64,000 nucleotides of DNA from PALSA-505 sp963762615. Its GTDB lineage: Bacteria > Actinomycetota > Actinomycetes > Streptosporangiales > Streptosporangiaceae. The stretch covers positions 744,001-808,000 of the forward strand of contig CAVXLG010000013.1 in assembly GCA_963762615.1 (NCBI GenBank), written 5' to 3'. The position numbers were made by a program, and so were the translations under genes. The notes beneath the pieces are model-generated. The model was given only the letters and a program-made list of their open reading frames with translations, made no database searches and was not told the origin of the DNA. Shown here in pieces: positions 43,798 to 51,840 of the stretch. The number at the start of each line of letters is the position of its first letter. Position 1 is the first letter of the stretch.

Positions 43798-43880
43798 GCC
43801 GCGGCTGATGGCCAGCCGCCGGCCGTGACGGGGCCAGCGCCCCGCGGCATCGCTGGCCGGGCGCGGGGAGCCGACTCAGG

Positions 43881-43934
43881 GTTGTCGATGGCACGTTGCC
43901 GACCCCATAGCGTCGGCAATGTGCCATCGACAAC
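43881..43934. terminator. Long hairpin between convergent hydratase and Lon genes
   Basis: Arms 43881-43903 and 43912-43934 are complementary at 22 of 23 positions (one G-T pair) around an 8-base loop. The stem contains GTTGTCGATGGCAC and its complement. Far longer than a normal terminator; it could also be a small palindromic mobile element. Confidence 0.7.
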
Positions 43935-44057
43935 GCTGGGCCAGGTGGCCGCGGGAGGCGCAGTCGGCAGGCACGCGGGCAGACGGCGGCCCCGGCGCGC
44001 AAAACGGCGGCCACGTCGGGTGACGTTGGCCGCCGTCTGCGGTTACTGCGGCCTGGC

Positions 44058-46442
44058 TCAGGCGGCGACTGCCGGCTGCGCCCCGGCCTGCGATGCCGCG
44101 GGCTCGAGGGCGAGTTCGAGGACCTCCCGGACATCGCTGACCGGATGAATCTCGAGCTGCTCGCGGACGGCCTCGGGCACATCCTCCAGGTCGGGCTCGT
44201 TGCGCTTCGGGATCAGCACGGTGGTGATCCCGGCCCGGTGAGCGGCGAGGAGCTTCTGCTTCACCCCGCCGATCGGCAGTACCCGGCCGGTCAGCGACAC
44301 CTCGCCGGTCATCGCGACGTCGCTGCGCACCAGCCGGCCGGACAGCAGGGAGGCCAGCGCGGTGGTCATCGTCACCCCGGCGCTCGGGCCGTCCTTGGGC
44401 ACCGCGCCCGCCGGCACGTGCACGTGCACGCCCCGGTTCTTCAGGTCGCCGACCGGCAGTTCCAGCTCGACCCCGTGCGAGCGCAGGTAGGACAGCGCTA
44501 TCTGGGCGGACTCCTTCATCACGTCGCCCAGCTGGCCGGTGAGCGTAACGCCGGTGTCTCCGGTCTCCGGGTCGGCCAGCGACGCCTCGATGAACAGAAC
44601 GTCGCCGCCGGTGCCGGTGACCGCGAGTCCGGTCGCCACTCCGGGCACTGCGGTCCGCTCGGCCGATTCCGGGGTGTGCCGCGGATGGCCCAGGTACCCG
44701 TGCAAGTCAGCCGCGCCGACCGTGACCGGCAGTTCGGCCTCGCCGGCCGCGAGCCGGGCAGCGATCTTGCGCAGCACTCGGCCGATGCTCCGCTCCAGCG
44801 CGCGCACGCCCGCCTCGCGGGTGTACTCGGCGGCCAGCAGCCGCAGCGCGTCCTCGGTCACCGTCACGTCGCCGGCGTCGAGACCGGCCCGCTCCAGCTG
44901 CCGCGGCAGCAGGTGGCCGATCGCGATGGTCACCTTCTCGTCCTCGGTGTAGCCGTCCAGCGGGATCGGCTCCATCCGGTCCATCAGCGGCTCGGGGATC
45001 GCCTCGGCCACGTTGGCCGTCGCGATGAACAGCACGTCGGACAGGTCCAGCTCGACCTCGAGGTAGTGGTCGCGGAAGGTATGGTTCTGCGCCGGGTCCA
45101 GCACCTCGAGCAGCGCCGCGGTGGGGTCACCGCGGTAGTCGGTGCCGAGCTTGTCCACCTCGTCCAGCAGGATGACCGGGTTCATCGAACCCGCCTCGCG
45201 GATCGCCCGGACGATGCGGCCGGGCAGCGCGCCGACGTAGGTGCGCCGGTGACCACGGATCTCGGCCTCGTCACGGACGCCGCCGAGCGCCACCCGGGCG
45301 AACTTACGGCCCATCGCCCTGGCCACGGACTCGCCTAGCGACGTCTTGCCGACGCCGGGCGGGCCGGTCAGGGCCAGCACGGCACCGCTGCGGCGGCCGC
45401 CGACCAGGGTCAGGCCCTTGTCCGCGCGCCGCTTGCGGACCGCCAGGTACTCGACGATCCGGTCCTTGACGTCATCGAGCCCGGCGTGATCCGCGTCGAG
45501 GATCGCGCGCGCGGCGGTCATGTCGTAGGCGTCGTCGGTCGTGGTGTTCCACGGGATCTCCAGGACCGTGTCCAGCCAGGTGCGGATCCAGCTTGCCTCC
45601 GGCGACTGGTCAGAGCTGCGCTCCAGCTTGGCAGCCTCCTTGAGCGCCGCCTCAGCCACCTTCTCGGGCAGCTGCGCGGCCTCGATCCGGGCCCGGTAGT
45701 CCTCTTCCTCGGTACCCGGCTGGCCGTCCAGCTCGGCCAGCTCCTTGCGGATGGCCGCCAGCTGCTGGCGGAGCAGGAACTCGCGCTGCTGCTTCTCCAT
45801 GCCCTCGCGGACGTCGTTCTGGATGGTCTCGGCCACGTCCAGCTCGGCGAGCGCGTCGCGGGCCCAGCCGGTCAGCTTCTCCAGGCGCTGCTCGGGGTCG
45901 ATGGTCTCCAGCAGCTCGGTCCGCTGCTCGAGGGTGAAGTACGTGGCGTACCCGGCGCTGTCAGCCAGGGCAGACGGGTCGGCGATGTTCTGCAGGACGT
46001 CGATGACCTGCCATGCGCCGCGCTTCTGCAGGATCGACGTGGCCAGGCTCCGGTACTCGCGCGCCAGCTCCTGGGCACGAGCGCTGGCCGCGGGCTCGTC
46101 CACCACGGTTCCCTGGACCCACAGCGCCGCGCCGGGTCCTACGGTCCCGGTGCCGATCCGCACCCTGGACATGCCGCGGATCACCGCGGCTAGCTCACCG
46201 CTGGGCAGTCGTCCGGTCTGCTCGACGACGCCCAGCGTTCCCACCGGGGCGTACTTGCCGCTCAGCCGGGGCACCAGCAGTACCCGGGGCTTGGCGTCGG
46301 CTGCGTCGGGCGCCGACGCGGAAAGCCGCGCCGCCTCTATGGCTGCGCGGACAGCCCCTGACATCTCGACCGGGACCACCATCGTGGGCAGCACGACGGT
46401 GTCGTCCAGCGGAAGAACCGGCAGGGACAGAGTCTCACTCAT
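44058..46442 (-). CDS. lon: ATP-dependent Lon protease
   Basis: A 794-aa LonA: N-terminal substrate-binding domain (LPVLPLDDTVVLPTMVVPVE), a coiled-coil middle, an AAA+ domain with Walker A TGPPGVGKTSLGESVA and Walker B-like VILLDEVDKLG, and the protease domain with the Ser in PKDGPSAGVTM and the Lys in PIGGVKQKLLA. It degrades damaged and regulatory proteins in the cytoplasm. ATG 46442 is preferred to the in-frame GTG 46451 because AGGAAG is 8 nt upstream of it. The 347-base leader (46443-46789) has a CCGGAA/TTCCGG hairpin and a palindrome at 46644, but no HAIR heat-shock element I could find. Confidence 0.96.
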   Translation of the reverse strand: MSETLSLPVLPLDDTVVLPTMVVPVEMSGAVRAAIEAARLSASAPDAADAKPRVLLVPRLSGKYAPVGTLGVVEQTGRLPSGELAAVIRGMSRVRIGTGTVGPGAALWVQGTVVDEPAASARAQELAREYRSLATSILQKRGAWQVIDVLQNIADPSALADSAGYATYFTLEQRTELLETIDPEQRLEKLTGWARDALAELDVAETIQNDVREGMEKQQREFLLRQQLAAIRKELAELDGQPGTEEEDYRARIEAAQLPEKVAEAALKEAAKLERSSDQSPEASWIRTWLDTVLEIPWNTTTDDAYDMTAARAILDADHAGLDDVKDRIVEYLAVRKRRADKGLTLVGGRRSGAVLALTGPPGVGKTSLGESVARAMGRKFARVALGGVRDEAEIRGHRRTYVGALPGRIVRAIREAGSMNPVILLDEVDKLGTDYRGDPTAALLEVLDPAQNHTFRDHYLEVELDLSDVLFIATANVAEAIPEPLMDRMEPIPLDGYTEDEKVTIAIGHLLPRQLERAGLDAGDVTVTEDALRLLAAEYTREAGVRALERSIGRVLRKIAARLAAGEAELPVTVGAADLHGYLGHPRHTPESAERTAVPGVATGLAVTGTGGDVLFIEASLADPETGDTGVTLTGQLGDVMKESAQIALSYLRSHGVELELPVGDLKNRGVHVHVPAGAVPKDGPSAGVTMTTALASLLSGRLVRSDVAMTGEVSLTGRVLPIGGVKQKLLAAHRAGITTVLIPKRNEPDLEDVPEAVREQLEIHPVSDVREVLELALEPAASQAGAQPAVAA

Positions 46443-46643
46443 CAAGGTCACTTCCTGAAAGTTGAGCGGGTCACTGGTGCAAACGTAAGGAGGCCGGAAT
46501 TGCTTCCGGAGCCCTTGTTCGCTGTCAGAGATCGCGCCTTCGCCAGATCACGCAGGTACCCATTACCGGGTATCCGCTGCCAGTGAAGCTGGCGGGGACC
46601 CAAAAGACCCAGCGCACGATACGCCCGGCCTTGCATACAGCAC

Positions 46644-46659
46644 CTGACACAACTGTCAG
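46644..46659. promoter_or_regulatory. Palindrome in the lon upstream gap
   Basis: CTGACA-CAAC-TGTCAG, perfect 6-bp arms, about 200 bases upstream of lon in a 347-base gap without a gene. Possible repressor site; nothing else supports a function. A smaller hairpin CCGGAA-N4-TTCCGG lies at 46494-46509 near the lon start. Confidence 0.3.
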
Positions 46660-46789
46660 ATGCCTGCCTCTATTCCCGGCCCGGCTTACCCTGCGCCATT
46701 CCGGGCGGGACCCCGGCTCCTGCCTGCCCGCCCGGCCGGAGCCGCCGTTCGGCCGGCCGCCGGGACTGCCCGGGGCCGCGCCCGTACGC

Positions 46790-48137
46790 TCAGCCGAACG
46801 TGCTCGCGGTGGGCGGTGTGGCGCCCAGCGTGGACGGGCGGGACGCGGTGACGTCCGGGCCGGCCGAGCGCGGCCACAGGAACATCCGCACGCACATCGC
46901 GGCCAGCACGACGACGAAGGCGCAGTAGATCCAGAACGCTGGCGTGACACCGGAGCTGATCGTGAGCCCCGCCTGGGCGGCCTGCGCCGACGAGATCCCG
47001 AACAGGGCCGGCGAGGTGCCCTCGCCGAGCTGGACGAGCGCCGAGACCGCCTGAGCCGCCATCGGGATGATCGCCCCGGCCAGCAGTGCCGCTCCCTGCC
47101 AGACTGGACGCCACAAGGCGGCGGCCACCACGACCGCGACGAGCGTGACCATCACGGCGACGTCCCCCGCGATCACCGGCGCCGGGTTCGCGAAGGCGTT
47201 GCCGGCCGTCACGGTCTGCGACACCCCGGACGCAAAGTGCAGGGTGTAGCGGTCCCAGGCGGGAGCGAACGCGATCGCGGCGCCGAGCCCTGCGAGCGTC
47301 AGGATCAGGAGGGGATCCGCCCGGTAGCGGCGTGCGGCGCCCGGCACGCCGGGCGGCCGGACCGGAAGGGCCATCGCCGAGCCGGCCGCGCAGGCGAGCC
47401 AGCCGATGAGTCCGAGCACCAGGCCGGCGCCCACGAGGTGGGCACCGTCGGCGATCACTGTGCCGACGTCAGCGAAGAAGAAGCCGAACGTGACGATGCT
47501 CACCCCGGTGCCGAGAAGGGCGCCGATCCGCAGCCGGGCCCCGCCGAGCAGGATGAGCAGCGCGCTCGCGCTCCAGCCGGCCAGGTAGATCACATGCGGG
47601 ACGAGCTCGGCCGGCTCCTGGGCGAGGCTCGGTACGCCAAGATAGGCGGGAAACAGCCCGGCGATCCCGCAGCCGACGCCGACCGCGAGCAGTGCCGCCG
47701 CGATGACCGCTCGCACATCCCTGCCTGCCAGCCGGGCCGCGGGCCAGGCCGCCGGGATCGCCGCGGGCGGATCGGCCGGCATGGCCCCGGGCGGGGCGAC
47801 CGGCGCTGCCCAGGTCGGGGTGACCGGCGCTGCCCAGGTCGGGGTGACCGGCGCTGGCGGCGGGCGGGGTGACGGGCATCGCGGGGTGCTGGGCAACCGG
47901 TCCTGCAGGGCGCTGGGCGGCCGTGACCTGGGCGGGCTGGTCGCCTGGCACGATCGTGCCCGGCGTCTCGATATCAACGAACCTGGACCATGCGCCGAAC
48001 CAGCCCTCGCCAGTCAGCGGCCACCACTCGAGTGGCTGCACCGCGGGCCTCTCCATGGGCCAGATCCCGTAGAAGTCCCGTCCCCGCCCGATCTGGTAGT
48101 TCGCTCCCCGGTACCAGATGGCCACGATCTCACGCAT
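46790..48137 (-). CDS. Polytopic membrane protein with cytosolic N-terminal domain, frameshifted here
   Basis: About 448 aa if one base near 47856-47870 is removed. The first frame encodes an aromatic soluble domain (MREIVAIWYRGANYQIGRGR, DFYGIWPMERPAVQPLEWW, PLTGEGWFGAWSRFVDIE) and a Pro/Ala linker. The second frame continues with PVTPTWAA repeats and then about eight helices (VIAAALLAVGVGCGIAGLF, AGLVLGLIGWLACAAGSAM, FWIYCAFVVVLAAMCVRMFL). No known family; it resembles actinobacterial DUF-type membrane proteins with a linker. ATG 48137 has GGGAGG upstream. Function unknown. Confidence 0.65.
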
Positions 48138-48597
48138 GGTTCCGGCCTCCCTGCTCAGCAACCCGCCCTCGGCACAAACCCGTCGTGCTCCCGGGGCTAG
48201 CGTAGGAAGCTGATCTGCGGGCCGGCTGAGCGGAACCTGAGGCATTCCTTGATGCCAGGCAATCGCCGAACGGCGGCGGGACCGTCAGCTTGCCCGCTCC
48301 GACGCCTAGGCCGGACGGTATCGGTGCGAGCGGCGGGCGGCAAGGTCACGATGCCGGTTTTCTCGCTGATCACGCCGGCGCTGGCGCGAGCGATGTGCCA
48401 CCTACTCGCTGCTGAACCTGACCGCGGTCGGGTGCCAGGAGGACTGGGAAGCGACAAAGGTCCGGGCCGTCCGGCTCAGGCCGGCGGCCCCCATCTTCAG
48501 CTGACGAGCCGGCGTCGGCACCGCGGCCCACCTCACGCCGCTGCGCGGCAGGCGGTGATGGAGGCGGTCCCCCCTGCCTGGCTACGATGCTGGACTT
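48138..48597. other. Intergenic region, no gene seen
   Basis: A 460-base gap between the divergent membrane-protein and phosphoesterase genes. Short open frames on both strands lack ribosome sites and protein-like composition. It should contain both promoters; I could not place them. Confidence 0.4.
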
Positions 48598-50103
48598 ATG
48601 AGCCTGGAGCGGCACGAGATGTGGCAGCGACTCGAACATCGGCAGATGAAACGCCGGTCCCGTCAGGTGACCGGGCAGCCGGGACAGCGCCCGCACCCCG
48701 GTCTGCCGCCCGGTACTGATCTGCTGCCGCAGATCAGGCACATCGTCGTACTGATGATGGAGAACCACTCCTACGACAATTATCTCGGCATGCTGCAGGG
48801 CCGGGGCGAGGGCTTCCCGCTAGCCCCCGACGACGAGCCTGCGGTGTCCAACCGCGGGACAGGCGGCGAGGTCGTCCGCGCCTTTCACCTGCCTTCCACG
48901 GTGCAGCGCCGGGGGGTGCCGTCACAGAGCTGGAGTGCCAGTCATCGCCAGTGGGGTGAGGGAAAATTGGACGGGTTCGTGACCAGCGCGCAGAGCGCGC
49001 TGTCGCAGGCCCATGACGGTGCAGCCGCGCCTGGTGGCATCGCGGCCGAGGCGGCGGCAGCCGGCATGGGCTACTGGTCAGGAGATGACCTGCCGTTCTA
49101 CTACGGACTGGCCCGGACGTTTCCGGTCGCCGATCGCTGGTTCAGCTCATGCCTGGGCCCCACCTTCCCCAACCGCCGGTTCCTCATCGCGGGGACCGCG
49201 CACGGCCTGATCGACGATTCTCCCTACGACCTGCTTGACTCTCCCCCCGCCGGGACCATCTTCGACATGCTGACCAGCCACCGGATCTCCTGGGCCAACT
49301 ACCATCCGGTGGCCGCCGAGCAGTCCAGCTGGCGGCACTACACCCGGCACAGGCGGAAGATGGCCCGGCGCCGCCTGAAGTCCCTGGGCCGGTTGCTGCC
49401 CGTCACGAGCCGGGACGTCCAGAAGGACATCACGTTCACGGGCGACGTCTTCCCGCTCGGAATCGGCCGGTACATGCAGCATGTCTGCGGCCTCGACCAG
49501 TTCTTCGCCGACGCCGCCGACGGCACGCTGCCGGCCTTCAGCATCGTGGACCCGGATTTCAAGACCTACTCAGAGGAGAACCCGCAGGACATCCGGACGG
49601 GAGAGAGTTTCGCCGCCGAGGTGATCAACCGGGTGCTGCACGGCAGCGGGTGGCCGAACACCCTGCTGATCTGGGTCTATGACGAGCACGGCGGATACTA
49701 CGACCACGTGCCGCCGCCGGCGGCGGTCCCGCCGGATGACGTCCCCGGCCGGAGCGTGATAGGCAGCCCGACCCGGCTGGAGAGGTTCCTGCGGCCGGTT
49801 TTCCCTGGCCTGGTCAAGGAGAAGGAGAACCAGACCGGGGGACCCGACCGCTATGACCGGTACGGCTTCCGGGTCCCGGCAGTGATCGTCTCACCGTATG
49901 CGCGGCCCGGCTACGTCTGTTCCACGGTTCTTGACCACACCTCCGTGCTCAGGCTCGTGGAGGAGAAATGGAATCTGCCCGCGCTCACCGCGCGCGACGC
50001 CGCTGCCAGGACGCCCCTGGATGCGCTGGACCTGGCCAGCCCTCCCGCTTTCCTGGAACCCCCGCGGCTGCCCGAGCCCGCCCTGGCGTGGGGTACCTGG
50101 TAG
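48598..50103 (+). CDS. Phosphoesterase (phospholipase C / acid phosphatase) family protein
   Basis: A 501-aa member of the phosphoesterase family that includes bacterial phospholipases C. Signature segments are VVLMMENHSYDNYLGML (metal-binding Glu-Asn and the catalytic region), DRWFSSCLGPTFPNRRFLIA, and YDEHGGYYDHVPPP, with RVPAVIVSPYARPGYV near the end. There is no recognisable signal peptide or Tat motif, unusual for this mostly secreted family; an N-terminal basic stretch (MKRRSRQVTGQPGQRPH) precedes the domain. ATG 48598. A hairpin follows before the convergent zinc-ribbon gene. Confidence 0.88.
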   Translation: MSLERHEMWQRLEHRQMKRRSRQVTGQPGQRPHPGLPPGTDLLPQIRHIVVLMMENHSYDNYLGMLQGRGEGFPLAPDDEPAVSNRGTGGEVVRAFHLPSTVQRRGVPSQSWSASHRQWGEGKLDGFVTSAQSALSQAHDGAAAPGGIAAEAAAAGMGYWSGDDLPFYYGLARTFPVADRWFSSCLGPTFPNRRFLIAGTAHGLIDDSPYDLLDSPPAGTIFDMLTSHRISWANYHPVAAEQSSWRHYTRHRRKMARRRLKSLGRLLPVTSRDVQKDITFTGDVFPLGIGRYMQHVCGLDQFFADAADGTLPAFSIVDPDFKTYSEENPQDIRTGESFAAEVINRVLHGSGWPNTLLIWVYDEHGGYYDHVPPPAAVPPDDVPGRSVIGSPTRLERFLRPVFPGLVKEKENQTGGPDRYDRYGFRVPAVIVSPYARPGYVCSTVLDHTSVLRLVEEKWNLPALTARDAAARTPLDALDLASPPAFLEPPRLPEPALAWGTW

Positions 50104-50118
50104 CCGACACCGGGCAGC

Positions 50119-50141
50119 CAGGCCGGATGTCAGCCGGCCTG
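50119..50141. terminator. Terminator hairpin between convergent genes
   Basis: CAGGCCGG (50119-50126) and CCGGCCTG (50134-50141), perfect 8-bp stem with a 7-base loop, in the 41-base convergent gap after the phosphoesterase gene. Confidence 0.65.
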
Positions 50142-50144
50142 CGG

Positions 50145-51293
50145 TCACAGCTGGTTCCACTTGTAGCCGGTGAGCCCGTACTGATCGGCCAACGGGTTCC
50201 ACAGGCGGACGAACTCTTTCTTGCCGGCGGTGGCCTGACCGTCAGGCCCGAGCGCCTTCCGGTAGCCGGAGTCTGAGTGATCATTGGGGGTGCAGGCCCG
50301 CGAGGCTTCGTCCCGAGCCCACTGGACGTAGTCCTGGTCCGCCTGGACCGAGGCCTGCCATGCGCTGGTCAGTGCCTGGAGCATCGGCGCCGACAGGGCG
50401 GAGCGATCGGGAAGATTCGCGAGCCGGGAGAGCAGGTGCTGACGCGATGTGGCGGCGCTGGCGAGAGCCTGGGCATCCTGGCTCAGGCTCGGCCCGCAGT
50501 TGTTGATGTCGCTGACCGCGCTCACTGCCGCGCTGCGGTCCGCGACGCTCTGGGCGATAAGCGCGGCGAGGCCTTCCGCTCCCTGCTGCTGCGCGCTCGG
50601 CGACGACGAGGCAGTGGCCGAGAAGGACGCGGACCGTTCGGTGGCCGGCGTGGGCCTGTGGCTGGCACCCGGGCTGGCTGTGCTCCTAGCGGACGAGTGC
50701 AGGAGGAGCACGGCCGCCCCGGCTCCCCCGCCGACCAGCAGTACAGTCAGGCCTGCGGCCAGCAGCCAGCGGAAACGACGCCGACGGCCCTCATCCGGAC
50801 TCGCCGCGCCGGCGGCGGGCGAGAGCGGACGCTCCAGCGGTCCGGGCCCGGCGCTGGCCGGGCCACCCGGCCCTCCCGACGGCCAGTCCGGCGTGGCGGC
50901 TGGCCAGGTCCGGCTGGCTGGCGCTGGCTCAGCGGGTACCTCGGAGGCGGGAGCCTTTGCCGCTCCTGCCGCCGCGGGAGCCTGCCGCGCCGCCGCAGGA
51001 GCCTGCCCCGCCGCCCCCGGCGGGGGAGCCTGTCCCGCCGCCCCGGGCAGGGGAGCCTGTCCCGCCGCCCCCGGCTGGGGAGCCTGTCCCGCCGCCCCCG
51101 GCGGGGGAGCCTGTCCCGCCGCCCCCGGCGGGGGAGCCTGTCCGGACACCCCGGGAGCCTGTCCCGCTCCCCTGCCCGCGACGGCGGCCTGCCCGCTGTC
51201 GTTACCGGCGGCGCGCCCGCAGACCGTGCAGAATCGTCCCCCCGGCCTCAGCTCGTGGCCGCACTCAACGCAAAATCGCTGAGAGCCCCCCAT
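50145..51293 (-). CDS. Zinc-ribbon membrane protein with repeat linker
   Basis: A 382-aa protein. An N-terminal zinc ribbon (FCVECG ... FCTVCG, four cysteines) is followed by a long linker of near-octapeptide repeats (GAAGQAPPP, GAAGQAPQP and variants, seven units), one membrane helix (FRWLLAAGLTVLLVGGGAGA) and an extracytoplasmic Ser/Thr-rich then helical domain ending YGLTGYKWNQL. Topology: ribbon inside, helical domain outside. Function unknown; zinc-ribbon single-pass proteins of this kind are common in actinomycetes. ATG 51293 has AGGTGAG upstream. Confidence 0.8.
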   Translation of the reverse strand: MGGSQRFCVECGHELRPGGRFCTVCGRAAGNDSGQAAVAGRGAGQAPGVSGQAPPPGAAGQAPPPGAAGQAPQPGAAGQAPLPGAAGQAPPPGAAGQAPAAARQAPAAAGAAKAPASEVPAEPAPASRTWPAATPDWPSGGPGGPASAGPGPLERPLSPAAGAASPDEGRRRRFRWLLAAGLTVLLVGGGAGAAVLLLHSSARSTASPGASHRPTPATERSASFSATASSSPSAQQQGAEGLAALIAQSVADRSAAVSAVSDINNCGPSLSQDAQALASAATSRQHLLSRLANLPDRSALSAPMLQALTSAWQASVQADQDYVQWARDEASRACTPNDHSDSGYRKALGPDGQATAGKKEFVRLWNPLADQYGLTGYKWNQL

Positions 51294-51626
51294 GGTCTCA
51301 CCTGACCCCCTCGCGCTTCGCCAAGCGGGCAGCCGGTGACGCCCGCTTGGCGTCAATTGAGCAGGACCACCGCGTCGGTGTCAAGGGCACCCGGACCCTG
51401 CAAGCCGGGATTAGCGCGGCGAATTACCGCCAGGGAAATAGCACCGACCAGCGGTCCTTAGATACCCGGGGGTAAGTGCCGCCTGACGGCTCGAATACCA
51501 GGTGGGCGTGGAGAATCCAGTCCTCCTTGCCGCGGACCTTCGGCCTTCCTGGCTCGGTCGAGCAGCCTGCCTAGCGAAGCCAGGGACATGGACGGCCGCC
51601 GGGCGATCTCTTCCGGCCCGGCTCTC

Positions 51627-51699
51627 CGCGATCACGTGCCTGATTTTCGCGATCACATATCTGAATCCTCGCAATAACGGCCAGGCCCTCCGCGATAAC
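51627..51699. repeat. Four helically phased short repeats upstream of the fusion-protein gene
   Basis: CGCGATCAC (51627), CGCGATCAC (51648), CGCAATAAC (51670) and CGCGATAAC (51691) are spaced 21, 22 and 21 bp, two helical turns each. They lie in a 547-base gap (51294-51840) that holds no supportable gene, about 140-210 bases upstream of the gene at 51841. Could be an array of regulator-binding sites. Confidence 0.5.
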
Positions 51700-51840
51700 G
51701 GCTCGGCGGCCGACAGCCACCTGGAGTTAACCCGTCGTTGGGCGCCCGCGTCGTAGCCCTTGACTGAACAATCAGGCAATCTGTTGGATGTAGCAGAGCC
51801 AGAATGACCGCGACGGCTGGCGGAGAGCAGGGCAGTAGCG

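Noticed and set aside
46443..46789. HspR-binding HAIR element upstream of lon
   Set aside because: Only TTGAG-like fragments are present; the CTTGAGT-N7-ACTCAAG pair is not.
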